From: Solirubrobacteraceae bacterium | GTDB lineage: Bacteria; Actinomycetota; Thermoleophilia; Solirubrobacterales; Solirubrobacteraceae | Assembly: GCA_030447275.1 (NCBI GenBank) | Contig: JAUJPF010000017.1 | Span: 1 to 64,000 of the forward strand | Length of the DNA stretch: 64,000 nt | Reading direction: 5' to 3' | Shown: positions 1-10,737 of the stretch, one piece after another | How positions within the stretch are numbered: the first letter of the stretch is position 1 | Layout: every line of letters begins with the position of its first letter | Program-made: the position numbers and the translations under genes | The notes under the pieces: model-generated | Told to the model about the DNA's origin: nothing | The model's database searches: none | What the model saw: only the letters and a program-made list of their open reading frames with translations

Positions 1-535
1 TTCCGCCACGTCTGGATGCTGCACCGCCGCCGCAGGACCCCGCTCGAGCGCGACCCCGCGGTCGAGCAGGTGGCCGAGCGCGTCGTCCGCGACCTCACCG
101 AGGAGTGGCTGGGCTCGGACCCGTGGTGGGACGACGCCGAGGAGGTGAGGCGCTTCGCGGCGGCGGCGGCCCGGGTCGACGCCCGCCTGCCCGGCACGGC
201 GATCACGCTCGCGGTCTTCGACCCGTGGCCCGTCGGCTTCGTCGCCCTGCGCAAGGCCGGCGCCGGCGCCGAGGTCACCGACCTCTACATCACCCCCTCG
301 CACCGGGGCCGCGGGCTGAGCGGCGCGCTGCTGCGCAGCGCCATGGCCACCGCGCGGGCGGAGGGGCTCGGCGACCTGTGGGTCGTCGCCGACGAGGACG
401 ACTGGCCCAAGGCGCTCTACGCGCGCGCGCGGCTTCGAGCCCGTGTGGCTCGAGCACCTCTTCACGCGCCTGCCGAGCGCTGGGCGTCAGTCCAGGCGCC
501 GGCCGCCGGCGAAGTCCGTCGCGCCGCGCAGGTAG
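1..535 (+). CDS. GNAT-family N-acetyltransferase, 5' partial and frameshifted
   Basis: The frame is open from the window edge, so the true start probably lies upstream. The readable part carries a GNAT acetyl-CoA binding signature: a strand ending VTDLYITPSHRGRGLSGALL (the R-G-x-G loop) followed by a helix and DLWVVADEDDWPKALYAR. Near base 428, in a run of alternating GC, the frame is lost. Continuing in the next frame gives GFEPVWLEHLFTRLP, the usual last strand of the fold, so one small indel explains the break. GNAT enzymes transfer an acetyl group from acetyl-CoA to an amine; the substrate cannot be told. The stop at 533-535 would overlap the convergent gene by about 50 bases, so the real end may be nearer 490. 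Confidence 0.7.
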
Positions 536-804
536 CGCGCGAACGCGGCGTCGGCGACGATCCGCACGTCCCAGGCGTGAGGGTCGTCCGGCGCGACGGC
601 GATCGCCACGTCGGTGCACCAGCCCGTGCCCTCGTCGTAGAGCGCGACGAGCTCCTCGGCGGTGAACGCGCCGCCCAGGCGGCGGCGCAGCTCGACCTCG
701 ATCGCCCGCGTCACGCGCTCGAGCACGGGCCGCTCGATCGGCGGGGCGAGGGCGAGGCGGGTGTGCCCCGCCTCCCACTGGTCGAGCGCTGTCTCGAACG
801 GCAC
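487..804 (-). CDS. Hypothetical protein, 105 aa
   Basis: An intact ORF from ATG at 804 to TGA at 487, convergent with the GNAT gene and divergent from the PAS kinase, with 87 bases between the divergent starts. The product is soluble-looking, has no signal peptide or membrane segment, and mixes acidic and aromatic residues (DEGTGWCTDVAIAV). I do not recognise the family. Coding is supported by the codon pattern and the clean fit between neighbours. Confidence 0.6.
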   Translation of the reverse strand: MPFETALDQWEAGHTRLALAPPIERPVLERVTRAIEVELRRRLGGAFTAEELVALYDEGTGWCTDVAIAVAPDDPHAWDVRIVADAAFARYLRGATDFAGGRRLD

Positions 805-891
805 CCCGGGCAGGCTACCCAGCCGGCGCCTCGGCGCCTCATGTCGGACCGTTTTGTGGTTTTGAGTCCCCGGCTCTACGGTTTCCGCGCA

Positions 892-3800
892 ATGAGCACG
901 GCGGCTCGATCTTCCCCGCTCGGCCCCAAGGAGCTCGCCGAGCTCGTCCGCGCGTCGAGCAACGCGATCACGGTCCTGACGCCAGAGGGCTTTCGTGACC
1001 GCGTGGAACCCGACCGCCGAGCGGCTGTACGGCTACAGCGAGGACGAGGCGCTCGGGCGCCACATCGACATGCTCATGCCTCCCGACCGATCGGCGGAGA
1101 CGCGCGAGCTCTTCAGGCGCCTCACTGCTGGCGAGACCATCGAGCGCTTCGAGACCCAGCACATGGCCAAGGACGGACGGATCGTCGACGTCTCGCTGAC
1201 CGCCTCGGTCGTCCGCGGCGAGGACGGCGCGGTCCGCGGCTTCTTCGCCAGTGCTCACGAGATCGGGCCCGAGAAGCGCTTGCGCGAGCGCCTCGAGCGC
1301 AGCGAGGCGCTGCTCGAGAGCACGCAGGAGCTCACCGCGGTGGGGAGCTGGCAGTTCTTCTTCGCCGACCGCTCCGTCGAGTGGTCCCGCGAGATGTTCC
1401 GGATCGTGGGACGGGACCCCGACCGCTTCGTTCCCTCCCCTGCCTGCCTCCGGGAGGTGCCGCACCCCGAGGACCGCGACCGCGTCCGCGCGATCATCGC
1501 GGAGGCGGTGGCCCGAACGGCGCAGCTTCGCCGTGCACGCGCGGATCGTGCGCCCGGACGGGTCGGAGCGCGTCGTCGAGGCCCGCGGCCGGGTGGTGCT
1601 CGACGACGAAGGGGAGCCGGCGTCGATCGTCGGTAGCGTCCAGGACGTCACGGACGCCGAGAGCGCCCGGCGGGCCCTGGAGGCCGCCGAGGAGCGCTTC
1701 CGCACCGCCTTCACCGAGGCGCCCGTCGGGATGGGGCTGCTCGACCTCGAGGGGCGCTACGTCGAGGTGAACGCCGCGCTGTGCAGCCTGCTCGACCGAA
1801 CGGAACGCGAGCTGGTCAGGACGATGCGCGCCGAGCTCATCCATCCCGACGACCTGGCCGAGGCGGACCGCGGACTGACCGACCTCCTCTCGGGCGCCAT
1901 TGCCGCCCACTCGGCGGAACTGCGCGCCGTCCCGGACGGGCGCGAGGTGTGGACGACGAGCCGGGTCGTCCTCGTCCGTGACGGGGACGGAACACACCGC
2001 GCCACTTCCTCTGCCAGCTGCAGGACATCACGGAGGAGCGCCGGGCGCAGGACGCACTGCGCGAGAGCGAAGCCCGGATGCGATCGATCCTCGACGCGGT
2101 CCCCGCGCTCGTGTTCATCAAGGACCTCGCCGGCAGGTACACGCTCGTCAACCAGGCGTTCGCCGAGGCCGGCGGCACGACCGTCGAGGCCGCGCTCGGC
2201 ACCAGGCCGACGGACCACATCGACCCCGTCCTGGCGGCCCGGTACATCGAGGACGATGCGCGGCTGCTCGAGCGGCTCGAGCCGGTGACCACCGAGGTCG
2301 AGATGCCCGTCCACGGCGAGCCGCGGTACTTCCGCACCACCAAGGTCCCGCTGGTCGACGAGCGCGGCCGGCCCTACGCGATCGGCGGCATCGCGGTCGA
2401 CGTCACCGAGCGCCGCCGCGAGCGCGACGCGCTGCTCGAGAGCCGAGCCCTGCTCACCGAGGCGCAGCGGATCGGCCGGGTCGGCAGCTGGACGTGGGAC
2501 CTTCGAATCGGGAGGTGGACTGGAGCGAGGAGCAGTTCCGCATCTACGGCGTGCCCGTCTCTCTCGGAGCCCGTCACCTTCGAGGCCGCCATCGATCCGG
2601 TCTTCCCGGACGAGCAGGAGGGTCTGCGGACCGCCGTGCGCAAGGCGGTCGCCGAGGGCGGCTCGTTCTCGCTCACCTACCGGATAACGCGGCCGGACGG
2701 CTCGGTCCGCACCGTCCGGTCGCGCGGCGAGGTCGTCACGGACCGCCCCGGTGAGCCCGCGCGCATGATCGGCACCACCCAGGACGTGACCCGCGAGGTC
2801 GAGCGCGAGGCGGCGATCCGCCAGCTGGCGCGCCGCAACGAGGTCGTGCTCGAGTCGGTCGGCGAGGGCATCTGCGGCATCGACCGCGACGGGCGCACGA
2901 CCTTCGCGAACGCCGCCGCGACGCGGCTGCTCGGCTGGTCGGAGCACGACCTGATCGGCACGGACCTCCACGAGGCCGTCTACCACTCCGGACGGACGGG
3001 CGATCGCGCGGCCGCGCGCGGGATCGGCGATGCTCGAGACCGCGCGCGACGGGAACGAGCGGCGGATCGCCCGGGAGGTCGTCTGCCGCCGGGACGGAAC
3101 CGCGGTCCCCGTCGAGCTCAACTGCCACCCGACCTACGAGGACGGCGTGCTCACGGGTGCGGTGATCTCCTTCCGCGACGTCAGCGAGCGCGAGGCGGCG
3201 CACCGGGAGCTCGAAGACATGCTGGGCGCGCTCCGCGCCGCCGACGAGGAGCGGCGCCGGCTGCTCGCCCATCTCGTGACGGCGCAGGAGGACGAGCGGC
3301 GGCGGATCGCCGCCGACATCCACGACGACTCGGTGCAGGCGATGAGCGCCGTCGCGCTGGAGCTCGAGGCGGTCCGCGCGCGCCTGCCCGCGGGCGAGCG
3401 CCGGCTGGCAGCGCTCGACCGGCTCCGTGACTCCGTGGCGCAGGCGGTCCGACGCCTGCGCATGCTCCTGTTCGAGCTCGCGCCGCCGGAGCTCGAGCAG
3501 GGAGGCCTCGCGTCGGCTCTCGACGTGCTCCTGTTGCAGCTCGGCCGCGAGGCGGGTGTCGAGCACGAGCTCTCCGGAAAGCTCACCACCGAGCCGTCGG
3601 CCGACTGCCGGCTCGTCGTCTACCGCATCGCCCAGGAGGCGATCGCGAACATCCGCAAGCACGCACGGGCGACGCGGGTGCGAGTGCACCTGGAGGCCGA
3701 GGACGACGGGGTGCTGCTGCGGATCTCCGACGACGGCGTCGGCTTCGACACCGCCGCCTCCGCGAGGGGACCGGGTCACTTCGGGATCGTCTCGATGGTC

Positions 3801-3893
3801 CACCGCGCCCAGCTTGCGGGAGGCACCTTCTCCGTCAGCTCGCGCCCCGGAGCCGGCACGACGGTCACCGCGTGGATCCCCGAGCCGCGATGA
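892..3893 (+). CDS. Multi-PAS sensor histidine kinase, NarL/DegS type, frameshifted
   Basis: A single long cytoplasmic kinase of about 1000 residues, read through several frames. In order I see about six PAS modules (starting near ELVRASSNAITVLTPEG, GSWQFFFADRSVEWSREMF, RTAFTEAPVGMGLLDLEG, ILDAVPALVFIKDLAGRY, GSWTWDL and VVLESVGEGICGIDRDG). A HisKA_3 dimerisation helix follows with the phospho-acceptor in RRRIAADIHDD, then a HATPase_c domain (IAQEAIANIRKHA, DDGVGFDT, FGIVSMVHRA). No membrane segment is visible. Frame changes occur near 1000, 1515, 2005, 2505, 2575 and 3010, and the PAS fold continues across each, which suggests sequencing indels. The stop overlaps the ATG of the response regulator (ATGA), so the two form a two-component pair. 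The 3' third recurs at 10304. Confidence 0.85.
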
Positions 3894-4516
3894 GCGCCCG
3901 CGCCCAGGTCAGCGTCCTCGTCGCGGACGACCATCCCCTCTACCGGGACGCGGTCGCCAACGCGGTCCGGATGAGCGCCGAGCTCGCCCTGGTGGCGGAG
4001 GAGAGCACGGGGCGCGCGGCGCTCGAAGCCATCGTCGGGCTCGAGCCTGACGTGGCGGTGCTCGATGTCCGCATGGCGGACTTCGGCGGCGTCGAAGTCG
4101 CCGCCGAGGTCGCTCAGCGGAAGCTACGGACGCGGATCGTGCTCCTGAGCGCCTATCCGCAGGCCGGCCTGCTCGACCGCAGGACGGAGCTGCGGTCCAC
4201 CCTTTCCGGCTACCTGACGAAGGATGCGAGCGGCGTCTCCATCCGAGCGGCGATCCTGGCCGCCGCGCGGGGGGAGCGGCTCGCCGGCCGCGCCCCGGCG
4301 GGGGAGGGCGCCGGCGGGGGCAGCGGCCTCTCGGCACGGGAGCTCGAGGTCCTCGCCCTCACCGCCAACGGCGCCTCCGCCCCCGAGATCGCCGCGGAGC
4401 TCTTCCTCAGCCCGACCACGGTCAAGACGCACCTGCAGCACGCCTACGCGAAGCTCGGCGTCGCCGACCGGGCCGCCGCCGTGGCCGAGGGCATGCGGCG
4501 GGGTCTGCTCGACTGA
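3890..4516 (+). CDS. NarL/FixJ-family response regulator
   Basis: Intact, 208 aa. The start is the ATG overlapping the kinase stop; a GTG 18 bases upstream is the alternative in the ORF track. The N-terminal receiver domain has acidic residues in VLVADDHPLYRDA, phospho-acceptor Asp59 in VAVLDVRMAD, the switch residues in IVLLSAYP, and the lysine in GYLTKDAS. A Gly-rich linker leads to a LuxR/GerE helix-turn-helix (LSARELEVLALTANGASAPEIAAELFLSPTTVKTHL, quoted in part as the recognition region). It is expected to be phosphorylated by the preceding PAS kinase and then bind DNA. It is co-transcribed with the kinase and with the c-di-GMP gene downstream. A nearly identical but frameshifted copy lies at 10736. 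Confidence 0.95.
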   Translation: MSARAQVSVLVADDHPLYRDAVANAVRMSAELALVAEESTGRAALEAIVGLEPDVAVLDVRMADFGGVEVAAEVAQRKLRTRIVLLSAYPQAGLLDRRTELRSTLSGYLTKDASGVSIRAAILAAARGERLAGRAPAGEGAGGGSGLSARELEVLALTANGASAPEIAAELFLSPTTVKTHLQHAYAKLGVADRAAAVAEGMRRGLLD

Positions 4517-4526
4517 CCCGCACAAG

Positions 4527-4544
4527 ATCCTCCGATCGGAGGAT
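4527..4544. promoter_or_regulatory. 18-bp perfect palindrome before the GGDEF gene
   Basis: ATCCTCCGATCGGAGGAT reads the same on both strands. It starts 10 bases after the response-regulator stop and includes a good Shine-Dalgarno core (CGGAGG) directly before ATG 4543. It could be a binding site for a dimeric regulator or a hairpin that hides the ribosome site of the next gene. It is kept exactly at 11372-11389 in the second copy although the bases just after it differ there. Confidence 0.5.
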
Positions 4545-4580
4545 GCCGGAATCCGGTTCGATGCCGAGACTGGACCGCGC

Positions 4581-6227
4581 ATGGGCCCGATCATCGAGCG
4601 TCAGGGTGCCGCCTCTCGGACCGTCGCCGACCTGCCGCGCCACGACGCGCTCACGGGGCTGCTCAACCACCGCGAGTTCCACCTCGCGATCGACACCGAG
4701 GTCGAGCGCGGGCCGGGCTCACCGTTCGCGGTGGTCCTGCTCGATCTCGACGGGTTCCGGGCGCTCAACGACCGGCAGGGCCATGCTGCGGGGGACGCCT
4801 TGCTCCACCGGGTGGCGGCGACGCTGGCGAGGACCTGCCGCCGGTCCGACGTCAAGGCGCGAACCGGCGGCGACGAGTTCGGGCTCGTCCTGCCTGAAGT
4901 GGACGGCGACCGGGCCGAGGCCGTATGCCGCGACATCGTCCGGGCGATCTCCGCGCTCGACCCGGGGATCGGCGTGAGCTACGGCCTGGCGTCGGCGCCG
5001 CACGACGGCAGGACGCGCGAAGACCTCCTCCTCCACGCCGACATCGCCCTGTACGCCAGCAAGCGCTTCGAAGGCGAGTCCGAGCTGCATCCCGCGCCCG
5101 GGAGCCGAGCCCGCGCGGCCAAGCGCGCCCAGGAGCAGGGCGTCCGCGCCCAGCTCGCGTCCTATGCGGCGGACATCCGCAACACCTACGCGCGAGAGCT
5201 CAAGCGCTCGCAGGAGCTGCGCGACAGCTACATCGCGACGGTCCACACGCTTGCAGCGGCGGTCGAGGCCAAGGACGACAACACCGGTGGCCACATCCAC
5301 CGCGTGCACGACCTCGGCCTGCTGCTCGCGGCCGCGGTGGCGCCACACGAGGTCAATGACCCCCAGATGGCCTACGGGTTCCTGCTCCACGACATCGGCA
5401 AGCTCTCGGTCCCCGACGCGGTGCTCGCGAAGCCGGGCAAGCTCGACGAGGATGAGTGGAGGGAGATCCGCCGTCACCCCGACGAGGGCGTCCGCATCCT
5501 CTCGACGGTGCCGTTCCTGGACCGGGCGCTCGATGTCGTCCGCCACCATCACGAGCGGTGGGACGGCGGCGGCTATCCCCATGGGCTCCGCGGCGACGCG
5601 ATCCCGCAGTGGGCCCGCATCTTCGCCGTCGTCGACACCGCTGATGCGATCCTGAGCGACCGTCCCTACCGGCGCGGGCGACCTCTGGAGGTGGCCGTTC
5701 AGATCATCCTCGAGGAGTCGGGCCGGCAGTTCGACCCGGTGGTGGCGGAGGCCTTCGCCGCACTCGACCCGGACGAGCTCCGGCGCGTCTGGTCGCACCA
5801 CGGCCAGGCCGACGGGCCACCCGCCCGCGTGACACCCGCCGGAGCGCCGGCGACCGTCCTGATCGCCGACGACGACGAAGGCATCCGATCGCTGATCCGG
5901 GTGACCCTCGACACGGGCCGCTTCCGGATCGCCGAGGCCGAGGACGGCGAGGCCGCGCTCGCGGAGGCGCGCCGTCTCCGGCCCGCGCTGATCTTCCTCG
6001 ACTGGCGCATGCCGGGCCGGTCGGGGATCGAGGTGTGCCGGGCGCTGCGCGCAGATCCGACAACCGCCAGGACGCGCATCGTGATGGTCACCGCCCGCAG
6101 CAGCCCGGCCGACCGCGAGGCCGTCCTGCGGGCCGGCGCGGACGACTTCATCGCGAAGCCGTTCTCCCCGGTGGCGCTCCTCGAGAAGGTGGCCGAGGTG
6201 CTCGGTCCCGAGGCGCTCTCGGCGTGA
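4581..6227 (+). CDS. GGDEF / HD-GYP / receiver protein (c-di-GMP synthesis and breakdown)
   Basis: Intact, 548 aa from ATG 4581. ATG 4543, with the better ribosome site, is out of frame unless a base is missing. Residues about 20-170 form a GGDEF diguanylate cyclase with GGDEF at 96-100 and an intact RxxD inhibitory site at 87-90, exactly five residues before it. Residues about 215-400 form an HD-GYP phosphodiesterase (HD at 270-271, G-Y-P at 331-333 in WDGGGYPHG). Residues about 425-545 form a receiver domain with phospho-acceptor Asp474 (IFLDWRMPG) and lysine in FIAKPF. One protein can therefore make and degrade c-di-GMP under a C-terminal phospho-switch. Its TGA overlaps the GTG of the CheR gene. 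It is likely fed by one of the flanking kinases. Confidence 0.93.
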   Translation: MGPIIERQGAASRTVADLPRHDALTGLLNHREFHLAIDTEVERGPGSPFAVVLLDLDGFRALNDRQGHAAGDALLHRVAATLARTCRRSDVKARTGGDEFGLVLPEVDGDRAEAVCRDIVRAISALDPGIGVSYGLASAPHDGRTREDLLLHADIALYASKRFEGESELHPAPGSRARAAKRAQEQGVRAQLASYAADIRNTYARELKRSQELRDSYIATVHTLAAAVEAKDDNTGGHIHRVHDLGLLLAAAVAPHEVNDPQMAYGFLLHDIGKLSVPDAVLAKPGKLDEDEWREIRRHPDEGVRILSTVPFLDRALDVVRHHHERWDGGGYPHGLRGDAIPQWARIFAVVDTADAILSDRPYRRGRPLEVAVQIILEESGRQFDPVVAEAFAALDPDELRRVWSHHGQADGPPARVTPAGAPATVLIADDDEGIRSLIRVTLDTGRFRIAEAEDGEAALAEARRLRPALIFLDWRMPGRSGIEVCRALRADPTTARTRIVMVTARSSPADREAVLRAGADDFIAKPFSPVALLEKVAEVLGPEALSA

Positions 6228-6925
6228 CCACCGCAACGGACGCCGTCTGGGCGCTCTCCGCGGCGGCCGGTCTCCCGCTGGGCGCCTACCGGCCCGAGTT
6301 CGTGCTGCAGCAGGTGGGGCGCGCGCTCGAAGCGGAGGGGGTCGGGAGCAGCCTCGAGCTCGCGCGGCGCCTCCGCGCCGACGCAGGGGCGCGCGGGCGG
6401 TTCCGCCGGTCGATCGCCATCTCGGTATCCGGGATGTTCCGCGACCCCGAGCAGTTCCACCTCCTCGAGCACACGATCCTGCCGGAGCTCCTGGCCTCGC
6501 CCGGCCGGCTGGCGGTGTGGTCGGCGGGCTGCGCGGACGGGACGGAGCTCTTCAGCGTCGCGGCGCTGCTCGCCCGCGCGGGGGCCCTCGAAGGGGCCAT
6601 GCTGCTGGGCAGCGACCTGCTGGCCGAGAACGTCGAACTGGCGCGCACCGGTGCGCGGACGAGCCCGGCGGCGCGCGGGCGAATGGTCTTCGAGCAGCGC
6701 GACCTCACCGACGGCACCACACCCCCCGGGCGCTGGCGGCTGATCCTCTGCCGCAACGTCGCGATCTATCTCGAGGCGGAGGCGCGGCGCGCGCTGCACC
6801 AGCGCCTCGCATCCGCCCTGGCTCCCGGCGGGGTCCTCATGCTCGGCCGCAGCGAGGCCCTGGCCGGCGCGTCGAAGCTCGGCCTCGTGCGCATGGCGCC
6901 CCACGCATACCGGCGCCCGGCATGA
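6224..6925 (+). CDS. Stand-alone CheR-type methyltransferase
   Basis: Intact, 233 aa, GTG start overlapping the previous stop (GTGA), and its own stop overlaps the next ATG (ATGA). The sequence follows the CheR pattern: [22 protein letters not shown] at the substrate side, the SAM-binding loop [21 protein letters not shown], an acidic motif in [28 protein letters not shown], and LAPGGVLMLGRSEAL. CheR enzymes methylate glutamates of chemoreceptors, but no receptor, CheB or other che gene is nearby. The substrate may therefore be a kinase of this operon, which is inference. At 233 aa it is shorter than classical CheR, with a reduced N-terminal helical domain. A damaged repeat occurs at 9563-10069 and again at 13099-13432. 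Confidence 0.88.
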   Translation: MTTATDAVWALSAAAGLPLGAYRPEFVLQQVGRALEAEGVGSSLELARRLRADAGARGRFRRSIAISVSGMFRDPEQFHLLEHTILPELLASPGRLAVWSAGCADGTELFSVAALLARAGALEGAMLLGSDLLAENVELARTGARTSPAARGRMVFEQRDLTDGTTPPGRWRLILCRNVAIYLEAEARRALHQRLASALAPGGVLMLGRSEALAGASKLGLVRMAPHAYRRPA

Positions 6926-9357
6926 GCGGCGGCCTCGTCGGACGGGTGGTCGCCGCGGCGATCGCCAGCGCGGCGATCGTGGCGGCCATCCTCCTGGCGC
7001 TCGTGCTCTCGACGCAGGATCTGCGCGAGGACTCGGCCGACGCCGCCCGCTCCCAGGACGTCGTCGTGTCGCCAGCGCCGCCGAGCGCTACCTGATCGAC
7101 GTCGAGACCGGCGCCCGCGGCTTCGTCATCACGGGCGGGAGCCCTTCCTCGACCCTGGCGCACCGGCCGCAGCGCGTTCCGCCGCGCCGCGGACGACCTC
7201 GTCGACCTGGTCGCGGGGGACCCGCAGCAGACCGCCTCGGCGCTCGAGATCCGGCGCCTCGGCGACGAGTACGTCGACGCGTTCTCCCCCCGGCAGGTCG
7301 AGCGGGCGCGCACGGATCGCGCCGCGGCCGCGCGGATCGTGGCGTCGGGGGAGGGCAAGCGACGCGTCGACGCGCTGCGGCGCATCTTCGATCGGGTCAT
7401 CGACCGGGAGACCGCCCGGTCCCTGGCGCGGCGCGGCGACGCGGTGGCCGCGTCACGGCGCGCGACCGCGCTCGGCATCGCCGGCATCGCGGGCTCGATC
7501 GTGCTGTTCGCGCTCTTCGTCGCCTACCTCGCCCGCTACGTCGCGGCGCCGATCCGGCAGGCGGCCGCGGCAGCCGGGCGGTTGCAGGCGGGCGACCTCT
7601 CCGTCCGGCTTCCCGCTTCCGGAGAGCACGAGGTGGGCCGGCTCGGCCGCGCCTTCAACGCCATGGCCGCCGCGCTGCAGGAGAGCACGGACGAGCTCGA
7701 GAGCCAGAACACCGAGCTGGCCCTCCAGGCGACGGAGCTCGAGGGCAATCAGCAGGAGCTGGCGGACGCCAACGACGAGCTGCGCGCCCAGCGCGACGAG
7801 CTCGAGCGCACGAGCGCCGAGCTGGGGGCCGAGAAGCGCCGGATCGAGGCGTTCCACGCCTTCGGCGAGCGGCTGGCCTCGCGCGCCGACTTCGAGACCA
7901 CGGTGCGGGCGGCGCTCGACGGGCTCGCGGACTCCGGGCATGCGCCCGTGGCGACGCTCCACGCGCCGGGCGACGCGGGATGGGAGCTGGCCGCTGCCCG
8001 GGGAGCGACCGCCGAGCACCTGACGCGGTCGGTGCGTCCGGGCGAGGGTCTCGGAGGCCGGGCACTGGCCGACCGCCGGCCGTTGCTGGTCACCCACGAG
8101 ACGGCCACCCTGCGGGCCCGGACCCTCTCGGGCGACATCGGCGTCTGCCAGGAGCTCCACCTGCCGCTCGTCCACGGCGAGGAGGTCGTGGGGCTGGTGG
8201 GCCTCGGCTGGCTCACGACGGAGACGGTCGGTCCCGAGCAGCTGGCGACCATCCAGCGGATGGGCGACCAGGCGGCGGTGGCGCTGTCGAACGCCCTGGC
8301 CGGCGAGGAGACCCGCCGCCTGGGCGCGCTCAACCGGATCGTCCTCGACGCGGCGCGCGACGCGATCGTGCTCGTGGACGGCGGGCGGGTGAAGCTCGCC
8401 AACGTCCCCGCCGATCGACTCTCGCGGGACGTCCTCGGTGCCGGCATCGCGGAGGCGGGCGCCCGGCTGGGCGACATCGGGGAGCTCGTGGCCGACCGGG
8501 AGGCCTGCCGAGCGGCTCTCGCCCGCATCGCCGCAGATCCTCCCGAGGAGACGGCCGACACGCTGCAGCTCGCCGACTCGGACCGCACGTTCGCGGTCTT
8601 CACCGCCCCCGCGCGCGATCACGACGGGGCGCCGCTCGGGCGCATCGTGGTCATCCGCGAGGTCACTGCCGAGCGGCAGGCCGAGCAGCTGAAGTCAGAC
8701 CTCATGGCGACGGTCTCCCACGAGCTTCGCACGCCACTGGCGAGCGTCATCGGCTTCGCTGAGCTGATGCTCACGCGCGATCTCGACCCCGAGACGCGAA
8801 CTGAGCACCTGCAGCGCATCCACGCCGAGGGCCGGCGCCTCTCGGCGCTCATCGACGACTTCCTCGACCTCCAGAGGCTCGAGCGCAGCGGCTTGGCGGA
8901 GAGCGCCGAGCCGGTGCTGCTGGCCGAGGTGCTCGACCAGGAGGTTCGCCTGTTCAGTGCTCAGAGCGACGTGCATGCGATCGAGCTGACCGTCGCTGAA
9001 GCGGACCTGCGCGTGCTGGTCGATCGCGACCGCCTCGCTCAGGTGGTGGCCAACCTCATCTCGAACGCGATCAAGTACTCGCCGCAGGGCGGTCGGGTCG
9101 CCGTCGCCGCCGGTCGGGGGGGCGACCGCGTGGCGGTCTCGGTCACGGACGAGGGGATCGGCATCCCCGCCGATCAGCGCGACCGGATGTTCAGCCGCTT
9201 CTTCCGGGTCGACAGCTCGGACACGCGCCGCATCGGCGGCACTGGGCTCGGCCTCGCGCTGGTTCGCGAGATCGTCGAGGCGTACGGCGGCGAAGTCGGC
9301 TTCGACTCGGTCGAGGGGCAGGGCTCGCGCTTCTGGTTCGCCCTGCCGGCCGCCTGA
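6922..9357 (+). CDS. Membrane sensor kinase: CHASE3-HAMP-GAF-PAS-HisKA, frameshifted near the start
   Basis: Starts at the ATG overlapping the cheR stop. The N-terminus has one membrane helix (AAAIASAAIVAAILLALVL), then a CHASE3-like extracellular helix bundle with DVETGARGFVITGG, reached through frame changes near 7070 and 7150. A second helix (GIAGSIVLFALFVAYLARY) is followed by a HAMP linker, a long coiled coil (residues such as ESTDELESQNTELALQATEL), a GAF domain, a PAS-like domain, the phospho-acceptor SHELRTPLASVIGFAEL, and a complete HATPase_c (NLISNAIKYSP, GIGIPADQRDRMFSRFFR, GGTGLGLALVREI). It is an orthodox HisKA kinase without its own receiver, so the REC domain of the GGDEF/HD-GYP protein two genes upstream is a plausible partner. 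Confidence 0.88.
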
Positions 9358-9562
9358 CTACTTCGGCAGGCCCTCGACCACGTAGCCGCGCTCGCCCGCC
9401 TTGACCATGCCGAGGCGGCGCGCCGCACCAGCGCTCGAGGGCCGACGGGCGGCGCAGCCGGCGCTCGCGGGCGCAGCTCCTGGTGCGCTCGCGCAGCTCG
9501 GCGGCCTGGGCGCGCCGCTCCTTGGCTTCGCCGTAGGTGGTGATCCAGGAGTGCGCCGGCCC
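9358..9562 (-). CDS. FtsB/DivIC-like cell-division protein, C-terminal part (left copy)
   Basis: Read leftward, this stretch gives SWITTYG, AKERRAQAAELRE, then after frame changes RRLGMVKAGERGYVVEGLPK and a TAG stop at 9358. A short coiled coil ending with a GMVKxGERGYVV tail is typical of septum-formation initiator proteins (FtsB/DivIC) that follow eno in actinobacteria. The sequence stops matching at about 9562, where a copy of upstream operon DNA begins. The N-terminal half is found at 13433-13763. The two pieces together probably represent one real gene split by the mosaic. Confidence 0.6.

Positions 9563-10735
<1,173 letters not shown>

Positions 10736-10737
<2 letters not shown>

Noticed and set aside
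892-3893. Programmed ribosomal frameshifting in the PAS kinase
   Set aside because: There are six frame changes with no slippery heptamers and both directions of shift; sequence errors are simpler.
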